From CAYMLQ01 sp964390795 (GTDB taxonomy: Bacteria; Verrucomicrobiota; Kiritimatiellia; RFP12; UBA1067): a DNA stretch of 28,116 nucleotides. Positions 7,384 through 15,983 of this stretch are shown piece after piece. Position numbers and translations under genes: made by a program. The stretch is from assembly GCA_964390795.1 (NCBI GenBank), contig CAYMLQ010000038.1, positions 1 through 28,116 on the forward strand, read 5' to 3'. Position 1 is the first letter of the stretch; each line of letters begins with the position of its first letter. The notes under the pieces were generated by a model that saw nothing but the letters and a program-made list of their open reading frames with translations, did no database searches and was not told the DNA's origin.

Positions 7384-9198
7384 ATGAGTGTTTCCCGTCG
7401 CAAAGTGTGGGTGAATGGCGTAGCGTCGGGCGTGGTGGTCATGCTCGCGCTGCTCTTCTGTATCTATCCGGCCGTCATCGTGGGGACGCTGCTCGTGGAC
7501 TCCCGTCTGAAACAGGAGGGTCAAAGCCGGTTGGTGCCGCTGTGGTTCACCTCGCTTTCCGGGCGCTATCGGTCTTGGGCAGACGGGTATCTGAAGACTC
7601 AGTACGCGAAGACCGTCGATCAGACGGATGTCGCGGGCACGGAGTGGCCGATGTTCGGGACAGTCTACTTTCTGGTCACGGCGGACGAACTGCAACGGCA
7701 GGGGAAAGTCGACGCGAGGAGCGGTCGGGTCCGCGAGGCGGTCGATAAGGCCGCGGAGATCGTCGTGTCTCCCGACACGGCCTCGTGGGTCAAGGAGAAG
7801 TGGGGCGATGCGTATCTGACGCGCGAGAACGTCTTCTACCGGATGCTGCTTATCTTGGGACTCTCTTCCTACGAGAGGATCACCGGCGACACCCGACATC
7901 GACCCCTCATGTCCGAACAGCGGAAGGGGCTTGCCGCGGAGCTTGAAAGGGCGCCACATCATGTGCTGGACGACTATCCGGGCGAGTGCTGGCCGAACGA
8001 CGTGCTGTGGTCCGTGGCGGCGATCCAACGGGCGGCGACGCTGGAGGGCACGAATCACAACGCGCTGGCGCGGGCGCTGATGGCGTCGTTGGACGGCCCG
8101 CTGAAGGTGGCCGGATTGCCCGCTTTCAAGGTGGACAAGGTAACGGGGCGGGTGTATGAGACACCGCGCGGCTGCGGCAACTCGGGGATTCTGTCGTTCG
8201 CGGCAGAACTCGACGCGGAGATCGCGGGCCGCTGGTATCGAGAGCATGACGCGCAGTTCTGGAAGCAGACGATGTGGCTGGCGGGCTTCACGGAGTTGCC
8301 GCGCGGTTCGCGCGAAGCGTACAGTGACGTGGATTCTGGGCCGGTCGTTTTCGAGTTCGGTTCGGTCGCCTCCGCGTTCGGCATCGGCGCGGCAAAATCG
8401 GTCGGGCGGATGGACCGCGCGGCGACACTGACTCTGGAAGCGGTCGCCTGCTCGTGGCCGACGCCGTTCGGGTTCCTGTTCCCCTCGGCGATGGGCAAGA
8501 TAGCCGTGGGCGGCGGATGTCTGGCGGAGACCGCGATCCTGTTCTCGATGACACGTCCGAACTATTCCGGCCAGACGGTTCCCTTTTCGGGGCCGGTGCC
8601 GTTGCTCGTCTGGCTGATGTTCGGAGCCTATGCGGGCGTCGGGGCGCTGTTTCTCTGGATTGAGGTTCGGGCGTGGAGACGATACTTCCGAAATTGCAAC
8701 GATACTGGGGAAGGGTGCGAGGGCAGGAGCGTCTATCAAGCGGTGTGGGGTAGAACGTTGAAGGTGGCGTCGGCGCTCGCGGCCGCAATCCTGCTGGGCG
8801 TGGCGGCGATGCCGGTTCCGGGCCTTTGGTGGTCGCGGCTGTTGCCCTTGGCGATTTTGGCGGGCGCGGTGCCGTTCGGTGTCCGCGCGTATGCCGTTCA
8901 AGATGGGGTGCTGCTAGTTCGGAGGCTCTGGTGGAACACGCGTATCGATCTCGCCGGGCTGCGGTCGGTGCGGTTCGATCCCGAGGCGCTGAAAGGCAGC
9001 CTTCGAACCTGCGGCAACGGCGGGCTCTTCTCGTTCACGGGCTGGTACTGGAATCGCAGGCTCGGGCGCTACCGCATGTATGTGACGGATCTGAAGCGGG
9101 CGGTTGTTCTGACCTTCAACACGCGTGTCGTCGTGGTGTCGCCGGCCGATCCCGAGGCATTTGTGAAGGAACTGGCGACGTTCTGCGCGGGCGGCTGA
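7384..9198 (+). CDS. Membrane protein with linalool-dehydratase-like helical domain and C-terminal bacterial PH domain
   Basis: 604 residues. One transmembrane helix lies near residues 14-38. A soluble helical region of about residues 40-390 follows, then three helices (around VPLLVWLMFGAYAGVGALFL, SALAAAILLGVAAM and LLPLAILAGAVPFG), then a C-terminal domain of about 100 residues. The helical region resembles the (alpha/alpha)6 domain of linalool dehydratase/isomerase: the stretch RENVFYRMLLILGL, a conserved ITGDTR-type turn, and GECWPND aligning in spirit with the family's Cys-Glu-Pro-Asp segment. This is remote and recalled from memory. The C-terminus fits the bacterial PH family (bPH_5), with GLFSFTGWYWNRRLGRYRMY and VSPADPEAFVKEL as hallmarks. 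GGAAGGAAGG 7 nt before the ATG is a strong ribosome binding site. Repeat copies 4 and 5 lie just upstream, so control by the neighbouring regulator is plausible. The enzymatic role is unknown. Confidence 0.65.
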   Translation: MSVSRRKVWVNGVASGVVVMLALLFCIYPAVIVGTLLVDSRLKQEGQSRLVPLWFTSLSGRYRSWADGYLKTQYAKTVDQTDVAGTEWPMFGTVYFLVTADELQRQGKVDARSGRVREAVDKAAEIVVSPDTASWVKEKWGDAYLTRENVFYRMLLILGLSSYERITGDTRHRPLMSEQRKGLAAELERAPHHVLDDYPGECWPNDVLWSVAAIQRAATLEGTNHNALARALMASLDGPLKVAGLPAFKVDKVTGRVYETPRGCGNSGILSFAAELDAEIAGRWYREHDAQFWKQTMWLAGFTELPRGSREAYSDVDSGPVVFEFGSVASAFGIGAAKSVGRMDRAATLTLEAVACSWPTPFGFLFPSAMGKIAVGGGCLAETAILFSMTRPNYSGQTVPFSGPVPLLVWLMFGAYAGVGALFLWIEVRAWRRYFRNCNDTGEGCEGRSVYQAVWGRTLKVASALAAAILLGVAAMPVPGLWWSRLLPLAILAGAVPFGVRAYAVQDGVLLVRRLWWNTRIDLAGLRSVRFDPEALKGSLRTCGNGGLFSFTGWYWNRRLGRYRMYVTDLKRAVVLTFNTRVVVVSPADPEAFVKELATFCAGG

Positions 9199-9217
9199 GC
9201 AAACTGCGCTTCCTGCT

Positions 9218-9246
9218 TTTGCAAGATGACAAAGTGTGGTTAAATA
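9218..9246 (+). promoter_or_regulatory. Candidate promoter giving a leaderless rlmI-like mRNA
   Basis: TTTGCA (9218-9223), a 17-nt spacer and TAAATA (9241-9246), with only 7 nt to the ATG at 9254 and no Shine-Dalgarno. Transcription would start at or within 1 nt of the start codon. Confidence 0.45.
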
Positions 9247-9253
9247 CGCGGTC

Positions 9254-10441
9254 ATGACTGACATTACTCTGCACTCCAATCGTGATTTTTCCGTGTTGCG
9301 CCGCCACCCTTGGATTTTCTCGGGAGCGGTCGCCAAAGTGGGCGGCACGCCGGCTTCGGGCGAAGCGGTGCGCGTGCTCTCTTCAGAAGGTGCTGTTTTG
9401 GGTGCGGGCGCGTATTCGCCGTCGTCGCAGATCCGTGTGCGCATGTGGACGTTCGACGACAAGCAGCCGGTGGACGAGGCCTTTATGGCAGGCCGCATCG
9501 CACAGGCGGTCGGGGCGCGCGCGGTGTTTATGGCGGAGGACGCGACCAACGCGTACCGGCTGGTCAATGCCGAGGCCGACGGCGTACCAGGGCTGATCGC
9601 GGACAGGTACGGCGATTGGGTCGTGTGCCAGTTCACGGCGGCCGGCGCCGAACGATGGAAGAAGGAGATCGTGGCGGCGCTGCAGACGTATTCGCCTTGC
9701 CGCGGCGTGTACGAGCGCTCGGACGTGGATGTGCGCGAGCGTGAGGGGCTGCCGCAAGTGACGGGCGTTCTTGCGGGCGAGCCGCCGCCGGAGCGGATCG
9801 AGATCGTCGAGCACGGCTGCCGCTATCTGGTGGACGTGCGAGAGGGCCACAAGACCGGCTTCTACCTCGACCAGCGCGACAACCGCGCGCTGGTCAAGCG
9901 CTACGCGAACGGCTGCGACGTGCTCAACGCTTTCTCGTACACGGGCGGTTTCGGTATCGCGGCGGTGTCGGCCGCCGCGGCGTCGGTTACGCACGTGGAT
10001 CTCTCCGAGCCCGCGCTGGCGCTGGCCCGGGCCAATACGGCGCTGAACACCTGCCACGTGGACGAGTCGGCCTTTCTGCACGGCAATGTGTTCGAGGTGC
10101 TGCGCAAGTTCCGCGACGAGGGACGGTCGTTCGACCTGGTGGTGCTGGACCCGCCCAAGTTCGCTGAGTCGAAGGGCAGCCTGATGAAGGCCGCGCGCGG
10201 CTACAAGGACATCAATCTTCTGGGCATCAAGCTGCTGCGTCCGGGCGGCATGCTGGCGACCTTCTCATGCTCGGGCCTGATGACGACCGAGCTGTTCCAC
10301 AAGGTGGTCTCGGACGCGGCGGTGGACGCCAAGCGCGACATCCAGATCCTGAAGCGGCTTCAGCAGGCGGAAGATCATCCGGAGGGACTGTGCTTCCCTG
10401 AAGGCCTGTATCTGAAGGGGCTGCTTTGCCGGGCGTGGTAG
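9254..10441 (+). CDS. rlmI: Class I SAM-dependent rRNA cytosine methyltransferase, RlmI family
   Basis: 395 residues, the normal length for RlmI-type enzymes, which place m5C on 23S rRNA (position 1962 in E. coli). Residues of about 1-75 form a PUA RNA-binding domain. A RlmI-specific linking region follows (residues of about 80-190), then a Rossmann methyltransferase. It contains the SAM-binding NAFSYTGGFGIAA, the acidic HVDLS after strand 2, VVLDPPKFAESKG, and the catalytic-cysteine region FSCSGLM. The start at 9254 is preferred over a GTG at 9236 because the -10 box overlaps the latter and the PUA domain begins right at 9254. No ribosome binding site is visible. It is convergent with the esterase gene, with 18 nt between stops. 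The exact target base in this organism is inferred from the family. Confidence 0.85.
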   Translation: MTDITLHSNRDFSVLRRHPWIFSGAVAKVGGTPASGEAVRVLSSEGAVLGAGAYSPSSQIRVRMWTFDDKQPVDEAFMAGRIAQAVGARAVFMAEDATNAYRLVNAEADGVPGLIADRYGDWVVCQFTAAGAERWKKEIVAALQTYSPCRGVYERSDVDVREREGLPQVTGVLAGEPPPERIEIVEHGCRYLVDVREGHKTGFYLDQRDNRALVKRYANGCDVLNAFSYTGGFGIAAVSAAAASVTHVDLSEPALALARANTALNTCHVDESAFLHGNVFEVLRKFRDEGRSFDLVVLDPPKFAESKGSLMKAARGYKDINLLGIKLLRPGGMLATFSCSGLMTTELFHKVVSDAAVDAKRDIQILKRLQQAEDHPEGLCFPEGLYLKGLLCRAW

Positions 10442-10459
10442 GGTGAAGCGCTGAGGAGG

Positions 10460-11800
10460 TCAGCGGTTTAGCTGATCCGTCGCGACCGGGGCGGGTAAAC
10501 CGTTGAGCAGCGCGTTCAGCCACTCGTGCGAACGGCGGCCCCAAGCCGCCTGCGAGTTGTTCTTGTTCTGGTGCGGGGAGTTGACCATCACGACCGCCTC
10601 TTTCGGGCCTTTGATCTGGTTGAAAGCCGCGAAGACGCCTGCTGGACACGAGGTCTGGTCGATCAGCCCCACGGCGACCAAGGCCGGACAGCGGATGTTC
10701 GAGGCAAAGTTGACGCCGTCGAAGTAGCGGCTGGTCTCCATGACTTTCTTCTCGTCCTTGCCTTGTGGTGACCGGTACCAGTAGGGCCAGGAGACCGAGC
10801 GGCCCGCCAACGGGCCGGTGGTGTCACACCCGGCAGGCACGCAGACGAGCACAGCCGTGACGCCGGGATGCAGCCCGGCGGTGGCAAGCCCTTGCAGCCC
10901 GCCCTGGCTCGTGCCGGTGACCACAAAGACGCGCCCGTCCCAATCGGGGCGAGCGGACAGATAGTCCGCCGCGCGGTAACAGCCCAGCAGCATGCGCAGG
11001 AAATAGCTGGTCTCGCGGTCGTCGTTGCCGATCGAGGTGTAGTTGCTCAATGTGGTGGCGGAAGCCTTCTTGTAGAACTCCTCGGGTTGGTCCAACGGCA
11101 GGTCGTGCGCCATGATGTTCAGCACCAGCCAGCCGTTCTTGGCGGGGCTGACCACGTTGCTCTTGGGCAAACCGTACACGCCCGCCCACTGCACGATCAG
11201 CATCGCCGGAAACGTACCGTCACGTTTCGGTTTGGCGAACTGGCCGTAGACATGCGAACCGTTGATATTGTCGAGCGTCAGTTGAGCGTATTCGACGGTG
11301 GCTTCGCCGCTGTCGGCGGGCGTCAGTTTCGGATTCGCGGGAAGGGCCTGCAAGACTTTGATTTTGGCCTGCCAGAAGGCGTCGAAATCGACCGGGCGGG
11401 GGGCCGAGGGCTGGATTTTGGACGGCGCGACAGCCGCACCCACTAGCAGCTTTGCAGCCTTCGACTGGACGTTTGTTGAAAGGGTCACCAAGAGTGTACC
11501 AGGTTCGCCCAGTGAGGTCTCCAGCGTGCCGCTGCCGTTGGCAAGCGGGATGTCGCCTTCCCACAGCACCTGGGTGTCATACGCTTTCACGACGCCGTGA
11601 ACGCTGGCTACGCCCGGTGCAGAAACGCGCCAGGTGACTTTCTCTCCGACGCCGTAGAGCCCGTTGGCGTGCAGCGGTTCGGCTGAAAGCTCTTGTCCGA
11701 AGGTCACACCAACGAATAGAACGGAGAGTACGGAAATCACCGCTATGCAGCAGGACTGCTTCGTGGCAGAAGGGCTTTGAAGTAATATGGATCTTGTCAT
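10460..11800 (-). CDS. Secreted acetyl-xylan-esterase-like alpha/beta hydrolase
   Basis: 446 residues with a signal peptide (hydrophobic CCIAVISVLSVLFVGVTFG, cleavage near residue 36). A beta-sandwich-like domain covers about residues 38-130, followed by an alpha/beta hydrolase domain of the AXE1 (CE7) type. The nucleophile serine lies in VTGTSQGG, the acid in VGLIDQTSCP and the histidine in NSPHQNKN, all in the expected order for deacetylation of xylan or acetylated sugars. The family's long N-terminal helical strand (PVDFDAFWQAKI) is also present. It ends 18 nt from the converging methyltransferase and starts 39 nt after the radical SAM gene. The ribosome binding site is weak (GAAAG), so it may be translated as part of the upstream transcript. 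A periplasmic or secreted role in plant or mucosal polysaccharide use is inferred. Confidence 0.8.
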   Translation of the reverse strand: MTRSILLQSPSATKQSCCIAVISVLSVLFVGVTFGQELSAEPLHANGLYGVGEKVTWRVSAPGVASVHGVVKAYDTQVLWEGDIPLANGSGTLETSLGEPGTLLVTLSTNVQSKAAKLLVGAAVAPSKIQPSAPRPVDFDAFWQAKIKVLQALPANPKLTPADSGEATVEYAQLTLDNINGSHVYGQFAKPKRDGTFPAMLIVQWAGVYGLPKSNVVSPAKNGWLVLNIMAHDLPLDQPEEFYKKASATTLSNYTSIGNDDRETSYFLRMLLGCYRAADYLSARPDWDGRVFVVTGTSQGGLQGLATAGLHPGVTAVLVCVPAGCDTTGPLAGRSVSWPYWYRSPQGKDEKKVMETSRYFDGVNFASNIRCPALVAVGLIDQTSCPAGVFAAFNQIKGPKEAVVMVNSPHQNKNNSQAAWGRRSHEWLNALLNGLPAPVATDQLNR

Positions 11801-11839
11801 CGGTATGTCGCTTTCTATGGTTACGCTTTGGATAAGCTG

Positions 11840-14206
11840 TCAGAGTAACTGCACGCTCTCGCACAGAGCCTTCGGTTGACCAGAGAGGGGCGGGAGTCGG
11901 GCGAGCAGGTCGCGCAGGGTAGCCTTGGGGGAGAAGGCGACGGTGAGTGTGGCGCCAGGGCAAGCGGCAGGGACAGGCGTGTCCCCGCTCCCAAGGGGCG
12001 CAACGGCGAGGGCGAAGACGCATTTCTTTTTTGCGGCGGCGGGGGCGAGGTCGATGCGCCAGGCCTCTCCGTCGCGGCGCAGCGTGTGGGGCAGGCGCAG
12101 GCCGCTCAGCCAGTCGCTGGCGAGTTGGGCGGCGGCGCGCGGGGCGGCTGCGGTGTGAAGCCGCCACGTGGCGCGGGCGAAGACGCCGGGCGTAAAGGGC
12201 TGCTGAAGCGGGGCGGCGTGAAACAGCGCGTTTGCGCCGGTAACGGTGTTTGCGGCGTCAGGCGCATCCCATGCTCTCAGGGCTAATACGGTCTCGCCGC
12301 ACGGAACGACCTGCCGGACTTCGCTGTCGCCTGCGGAGAAGAGCGCCTCCTCGATGGAAAGCAGGGTGTCGGTCAATTCCGGGTGCCGTGCCAGGATCGT
12401 CTGCATCAGGCTTGCTGCGACCCAGGCGGGCGAGTGTCCGCAGAACGCTTCGGGCAGCACGGACCGCAGGTAGACGGGAGATAGCCGGCGCTTGTCCGCC
12501 TCGAGGCGCGCCACGGTCGCGATGACGGCGGGAGGAATGGCCAGGGCGCGGGCGCGTCCGGTGATCGCGCCGCGCTCGGCCGGATCCGCGCACGCGCCGC
12601 ATCCTGAGCAGGCGTCGCCGAGGCAGTAGCCCGCGTCAAGGAATTGGCGGGCGGCTTCCCAGCGGGTCCGGAGAAAGGTTTCTGAGACTGCGCGTTGGAC
12701 AAAGGGGAAAGCAACGGTGGCAGGGGCTTCTTGCCCATGAGGATCAAGGAAAAATTGTCCGCTCAACGAGGCGGGGTCAAGGGCTTCGAGCAGGCGCTGG
12801 GCCTCCTGTTCGCGCCAAGGGCCGTGGCACGTGAGCCCGTCGCAGGCGAGGCGCACGACGGCTTCGGCGTGCGCGTGGCCGCAGGCGGCGAGCAGCTGCG
12901 TGCCCAGATAGTCGGGCCACTCGAAGGCGAAGCGGGATTCGAGCTTGGCCCGGCGGCAGGCGGCGGCGACGCCGTCCACGCAGAAGCGCCACTCGGCTTC
13001 GTCAAGGAAGAGCCGGTCGTAGGCCAGAGGCGTGTTGGGCATGCGCACGAGACGGCCGAAGCTGAGCACGACGCGCGTGCAGGCGTTGGGCGCGCTCAGC
13101 CAGACGCGCAGGCGTGCGCAAAAGTCGCCGAACGCGGCGAGGTCTTCGGGTGACTCGTGGGCGGTGAGGATGTAGAAAAGTTTGATTTCGCGCACGCGGC
13201 GGTCGAGCAGGGCCTTGACCGCCGCGGCGATCTCTTCGTCGGTCAGGGACTTACAGAGAAAGGCACGCATGCGGGCGCTGACGCCTTCGATCCCCAGCGT
13301 GTACGAGCTTTTGCCGGCCGCGCGTTCGAGGTCGATGATCTCGGGACAGGCAGCGATGCCGTCCGCGCGCTGGCTTTTGAACGAGACCGTGTCGAAGAGG
13401 CGCACGCACTGTTCAACCAGCGGGGCGAGCGCGGCGTACGTGTTGAGGTTGAAGGCGTCCAGCTCGACGGTACGCGCGCCGCAGGCGGCTTTGAGGCTGC
13501 GGGCCTGAGCGAGGACATCCGCGACCGCGAACTCGCGGTAGGGCTTGCGCTCGTAGCCTTCGAAACAGAAGGAGCAGAAGGCGGCGCAGCCTGCGCCGAC
13601 GGCGAGGCGCGCCGTGCCGGCAGTCTCGACATCCGGCAGCGGCTGGGCGGTTGCGGGCCGGGGCCTGGCGCGCGCCACGGCCTGGCGGACGGGAGCGTCG
13701 GGGAGCGAACCGGTGACCCAGAATCCGTCGAGTCCGGCGGCGGCCTGAACGAGGCGCTCGCGCTTCGCGCCTGCGGCGGCGCGCCAGCGTTGAAGAAAGG
13801 CGGGCAGCGCGTCCTCCGCCTCACCGAAGAAAAGCAGGTCGGGCACGGCGGTGCCGTCCGGGCGCACGAGGCTCTGCGCGGCGAAGGCGTTCGAGCCGCC
13901 GAGCAGAACGGGAGGGAAGGCGTCGGCGCGGTCGGAGGCCCAGGGCGGCAGGCCGTTGGCGTGCAGCAGCCACGGCAGATTGGTCGTCTCCTGGACGAAG
14001 GAGTTGGAGACGAGAATCAGGTCGAAGCACGACCAGTCGCGGCCGGTGAAAAGCCCGGTGACGCGGGGCGCGCGCTTAGGCGGCAGGAACGCGAAGTCCA
14101 CTTCGGCGTCAGGCGCGGCTGCGAGCGCGAGATCCGCCAGCACGCGGTGCGTGGACGAGGCGGCCGTGTCGCGGCTGTTGGAGAGGCGCAGGAAGAGAAG
14201 GGTCAT
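11840..14206 (-). CDS. Large radical SAM protein with B12-binding-like N-terminus and a second cysteine cluster
   Basis: 788 residues. Residues of about 1-190 look like the Rossmann-like module found ahead of radical SAM domains in B12-binding radical SAM proteins (VLLGGSNAFAA and FFGEAEDALP are typical turns), but the DxHxxG cobalamin-ligand motif is not seen. The 4Fe-4S cysteines are C207, C211 and C214 (CAAFCSFC). TLGIEGVSARMRAFLCKSL and the following barrel strands are standard for the superfamily. A second cluster near residue 525 (C-x4-C-x2-C-x2-C, in CLGDACSGCGAC) could bind an extra Fe-S cluster or zinc. It starts 6 nt after the stop of the aromatic-repeat lipoprotein, implying translational coupling; there is no clear ribosome binding site. 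The substrate is unknown. It resembles the uncharacterised fused radical SAM group, not a named enzyme. Confidence 0.75.
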   Translation of the reverse strand: MTLLFLRLSNSRDTAASSTHRVLADLALAAAPDAEVDFAFLPPKRAPRVTGLFTGRDWSCFDLILVSNSFVQETTNLPWLLHANGLPPWASDRADAFPPVLLGGSNAFAAQSLVRPDGTAVPDLLFFGEAEDALPAFLQRWRAAAGAKRERLVQAAAGLDGFWVTGSLPDAPVRQAVARARPRPATAQPLPDVETAGTARLAVGAGCAAFCSFCFEGYERKPYREFAVADVLAQARSLKAACGARTVELDAFNLNTYAALAPLVEQCVRLFDTVSFKSQRADGIAACPEIIDLERAAGKSSYTLGIEGVSARMRAFLCKSLTDEEIAAAVKALLDRRVREIKLFYILTAHESPEDLAAFGDFCARLRVWLSAPNACTRVVLSFGRLVRMPNTPLAYDRLFLDEAEWRFCVDGVAAACRRAKLESRFAFEWPDYLGTQLLAACGHAHAEAVVRLACDGLTCHGPWREQEAQRLLEALDPASLSGQFFLDPHGQEAPATVAFPFVQRAVSETFLRTRWEAARQFLDAGYCLGDACSGCGACADPAERGAITGRARALAIPPAVIATVARLEADKRRLSPVYLRSVLPEAFCGHSPAWVAASLMQTILARHPELTDTLLSIEEALFSAGDSEVRQVVPCGETVLALRAWDAPDAANTVTGANALFHAAPLQQPFTPGVFARATWRLHTAAAPRAAAQLASDWLSGLRLPHTLRRDGEAWRIDLAPAAAKKKCVFALAVAPLGSGDTPVPAACPGATLTVAFSPKATLRDLLARLPPLSGQPKALCESVQLL

Positions 14207-14212
14207 GGGGAG

Positions 14213-15892
14213 CTAGTCGCGAATGAGGGGGAGGAAGAAAAGGTCGAGGGAGGTTTTGCCGTCGCGAGATTTCTCGTAGCGGTAGAAGCGCCAGAGGAAG
14301 GCGGTTTTGCGGAAGCCGTCGGCGTGGCTGTCGCGCGTGATGAACGGGAAGAGGTCCATGCTCGCGTCGCCGTTGCGCCGCTCGTAGTGCCAGACGCGCC
14401 AGAGGATACGGCGGCGCGTGTAGTCCAGCGCCGGCATGTTGCCGTTGGCCGCGACGGTATTGAGCTTGGTGTCGTAGAGGGCGAGCAGCAGGGCGAACTC
14501 GTCCGTCGAGCTGAGCAGCGAACCGTCGGGGCTGGATTTCGTGCGCGATTCGAAGTTCCACAGGGGGAATACGCCGCTGGCGGAGGACGTCATGTGGTAG
14601 TCATCCTCTGTCCGTTTTTCCGAGGTCAGCGAGCGGCGTGTGGTCTGGCGCTCTTCGGAGTAGCTGAGCAGCAGCAGGCGGTCGAACCGGTTGGTGCTTC
14701 CGGTCAGGGTCTTCTCCTTCAGGCTGCTTGTCGAGGACGCATAAAGGGAGTGGCTGACGAGCGGGAAAACGCCGTAACTTCGATTGTCGGAGGTGACCTC
14801 TTTCCATTGGTGGCGGCTGTGGTCGGCATAGCCCAGCAGGAGGAAATTCGTATCGAAGGTGTCGTTCGAGACGCTGGCGGTGTGGTGAAACAGCGGGAAG
14901 AGCCAGCCGCCGCGGTGGGCGCCGGTGAGGACGCCGGCCAGAGGGGTGAATGGATACCAGTAGCCGTCGGGGTTTTGAGGGTCGGGCTTGTCCCAGCCGA
15001 TCAGCGGGGTCAGGAGCAGCCGGTCGCGGGTGTCGTAGGCGCAGAGCGGAAGGAGCCAGCCGCTGCGGTCGGTGCCGCGCTGGCTTTGGTGGTAGAGTCC
15101 GAGGGCGGCGGTGAGGTCTTGGCTGTCGCCTTGCCTGCGGCGCCAGGAGAGCAGGAGCGGGAGGGCGTCCCAGCCGTCGCGCACGCCCGCTTGGTCACTC
15201 GTCTCGAAGGCATAGAACGGCGTGAAGCACCCGTGCTTCTCCTTGTCGCTCCAGGAGAAGAACAGGGGCCACGGGTACCCGGTGTAGCTTTCGCCGCGGT
15301 CCAGATAGCGGTAGCGGCCGAAGAGACCCGCATGCCACGCGTTCTCGCGTGCGCCGGAGTGGCGATGCGCCAGAGGCCAGGCGAGCCAGTCGTCGCGTTC
15401 CGTGAAGCGCCCGTCTTTCCAGCCGTCGCGGTCGGTGATCCACAGCGGGAAGAGCGCGAAGGTCTCATCCTCGAAGTGCCAGAGGAACGGGAAGAGGACC
15501 TGGTAGTCCTGGGCGATGTTGCCCGCGCGTTTGCCTTTGCCCCAATAGTAGGGGAAGATGCGGTAGTCGCGGCCTTGCGTGTCGGCTTGGCAGAGCGGCC
15601 AAATGAGGTTGTACTCCCAGTAGGCGTTGGTGCTGCCGTAAGCGGAGAAGATGGGGCGGACGGCGACATGCTCCTCCGTGTGTTCGAAGACCGGCCACAG
15701 AATGGAAAGGGCCGGTTCCCGGTAATAGGCGAGCGGCCAGACGTTGACGCGGCGCTCATCCGCTCCGTGTACGATGGACTCGTACTCGCCGGTGTAGAAG
15801 GGCGTGCCCTTCATCTCGAGCGTGCTGCAGCCGCCGAGCAGTAGCGTGGCGGCGAGAAGCGTGAAGGGCAGATAGCGGGATTGTGTTGGCAT
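14213..15892 (-). CDS. Lipoprotein with repeated aromatic Trp/Phe-Pro-Leu motifs, unknown function
   Basis: 559 residues. The start at 15892 is chosen because it gives a lipoprotein signal (PFTLLAATLLLGGC, lipidated Cys22); the open frame extends 69 codons further up with no domain features, through the promoter. The mature protein is made of some fifteen loosely repeated units centred on WPL, FPL, FPFLWH, LLLSW or WYPFTPL, each followed by polar D/R/K/G turns (for example FPLWITDRDGW and LLPLCAYDTRDR). That pattern suggests a repetitive beta structure such as a barrel, propeller or solenoid at the cell envelope. No known family is recognised. Its own promoter lies at 15900-15928, and the radical SAM gene follows 6 nt after it. 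Confidence 0.7.
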   Translation of the reverse strand: MPTQSRYLPFTLLAATLLLGGCSTLEMKGTPFYTGEYESIVHGADERRVNVWPLAYYREPALSILWPVFEHTEEHVAVRPIFSAYGSTNAYWEYNLIWPLCQADTQGRDYRIFPYYWGKGKRAGNIAQDYQVLFPFLWHFEDETFALFPLWITDRDGWKDGRFTERDDWLAWPLAHRHSGARENAWHAGLFGRYRYLDRGESYTGYPWPLFFSWSDKEKHGCFTPFYAFETSDQAGVRDGWDALPLLLSWRRRQGDSQDLTAALGLYHQSQRGTDRSGWLLPLCAYDTRDRLLLTPLIGWDKPDPQNPDGYWYPFTPLAGVLTGAHRGGWLFPLFHHTASVSNDTFDTNFLLLGYADHSRHQWKEVTSDNRSYGVFPLVSHSLYASSTSSLKEKTLTGSTNRFDRLLLLSYSEERQTTRRSLTSEKRTEDDYHMTSSASGVFPLWNFESRTKSSPDGSLLSSTDEFALLLALYDTKLNTVAANGNMPALDYTRRRILWRVWHYERRNGDASMDLFPFITRDSHADGFRKTAFLWRFYRYEKSRDGKTSLDLFFLPLIRD

Positions 15893-15899
15893 GGGGAAC

Positions 15900-15928
15900 A
15901 GAGTAGAACGAAAGCGTCGATTTGTCAA
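15900..15928 (-). promoter_or_regulatory. Consensus-like promoter giving a leaderless lipoprotein/radical SAM mRNA
   Basis: Read on the minus strand: TTGACA (15928-15923), a 17-nt spacer, TACTCT (15905-15900), then 7 nt (GTTCCCC) to the ATG at 15892. No Shine-Dalgarno is possible in this interval. It separates the lipoprotein/radical SAM unit from the btu operon upstream. Confidence 0.6.
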
Positions 15929-15983
15929 AACGCGAGTGCATGGCGCGCCCGCTTTGGCATCAGGAAGACCACGGGAGGTGGCG

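Noticed and set aside
7285..8901. 538-codon open frame on the minus strand
   Set aside because: Antisense to the LDI/PH protein; it is rich in Arg, His, Gln and Pro with no motifs, typical of a shadow frame.
13157..15844. 895-codon open frame on the plus strand
   Set aside because: It is antisense to the radical SAM and lipoprotein genes, both of which have clear motifs. Its composition (very high Glu, Gly, Arg, Val, Ala) is the usual shadow of GC-rich codon bias, and it has no domain or start signals.
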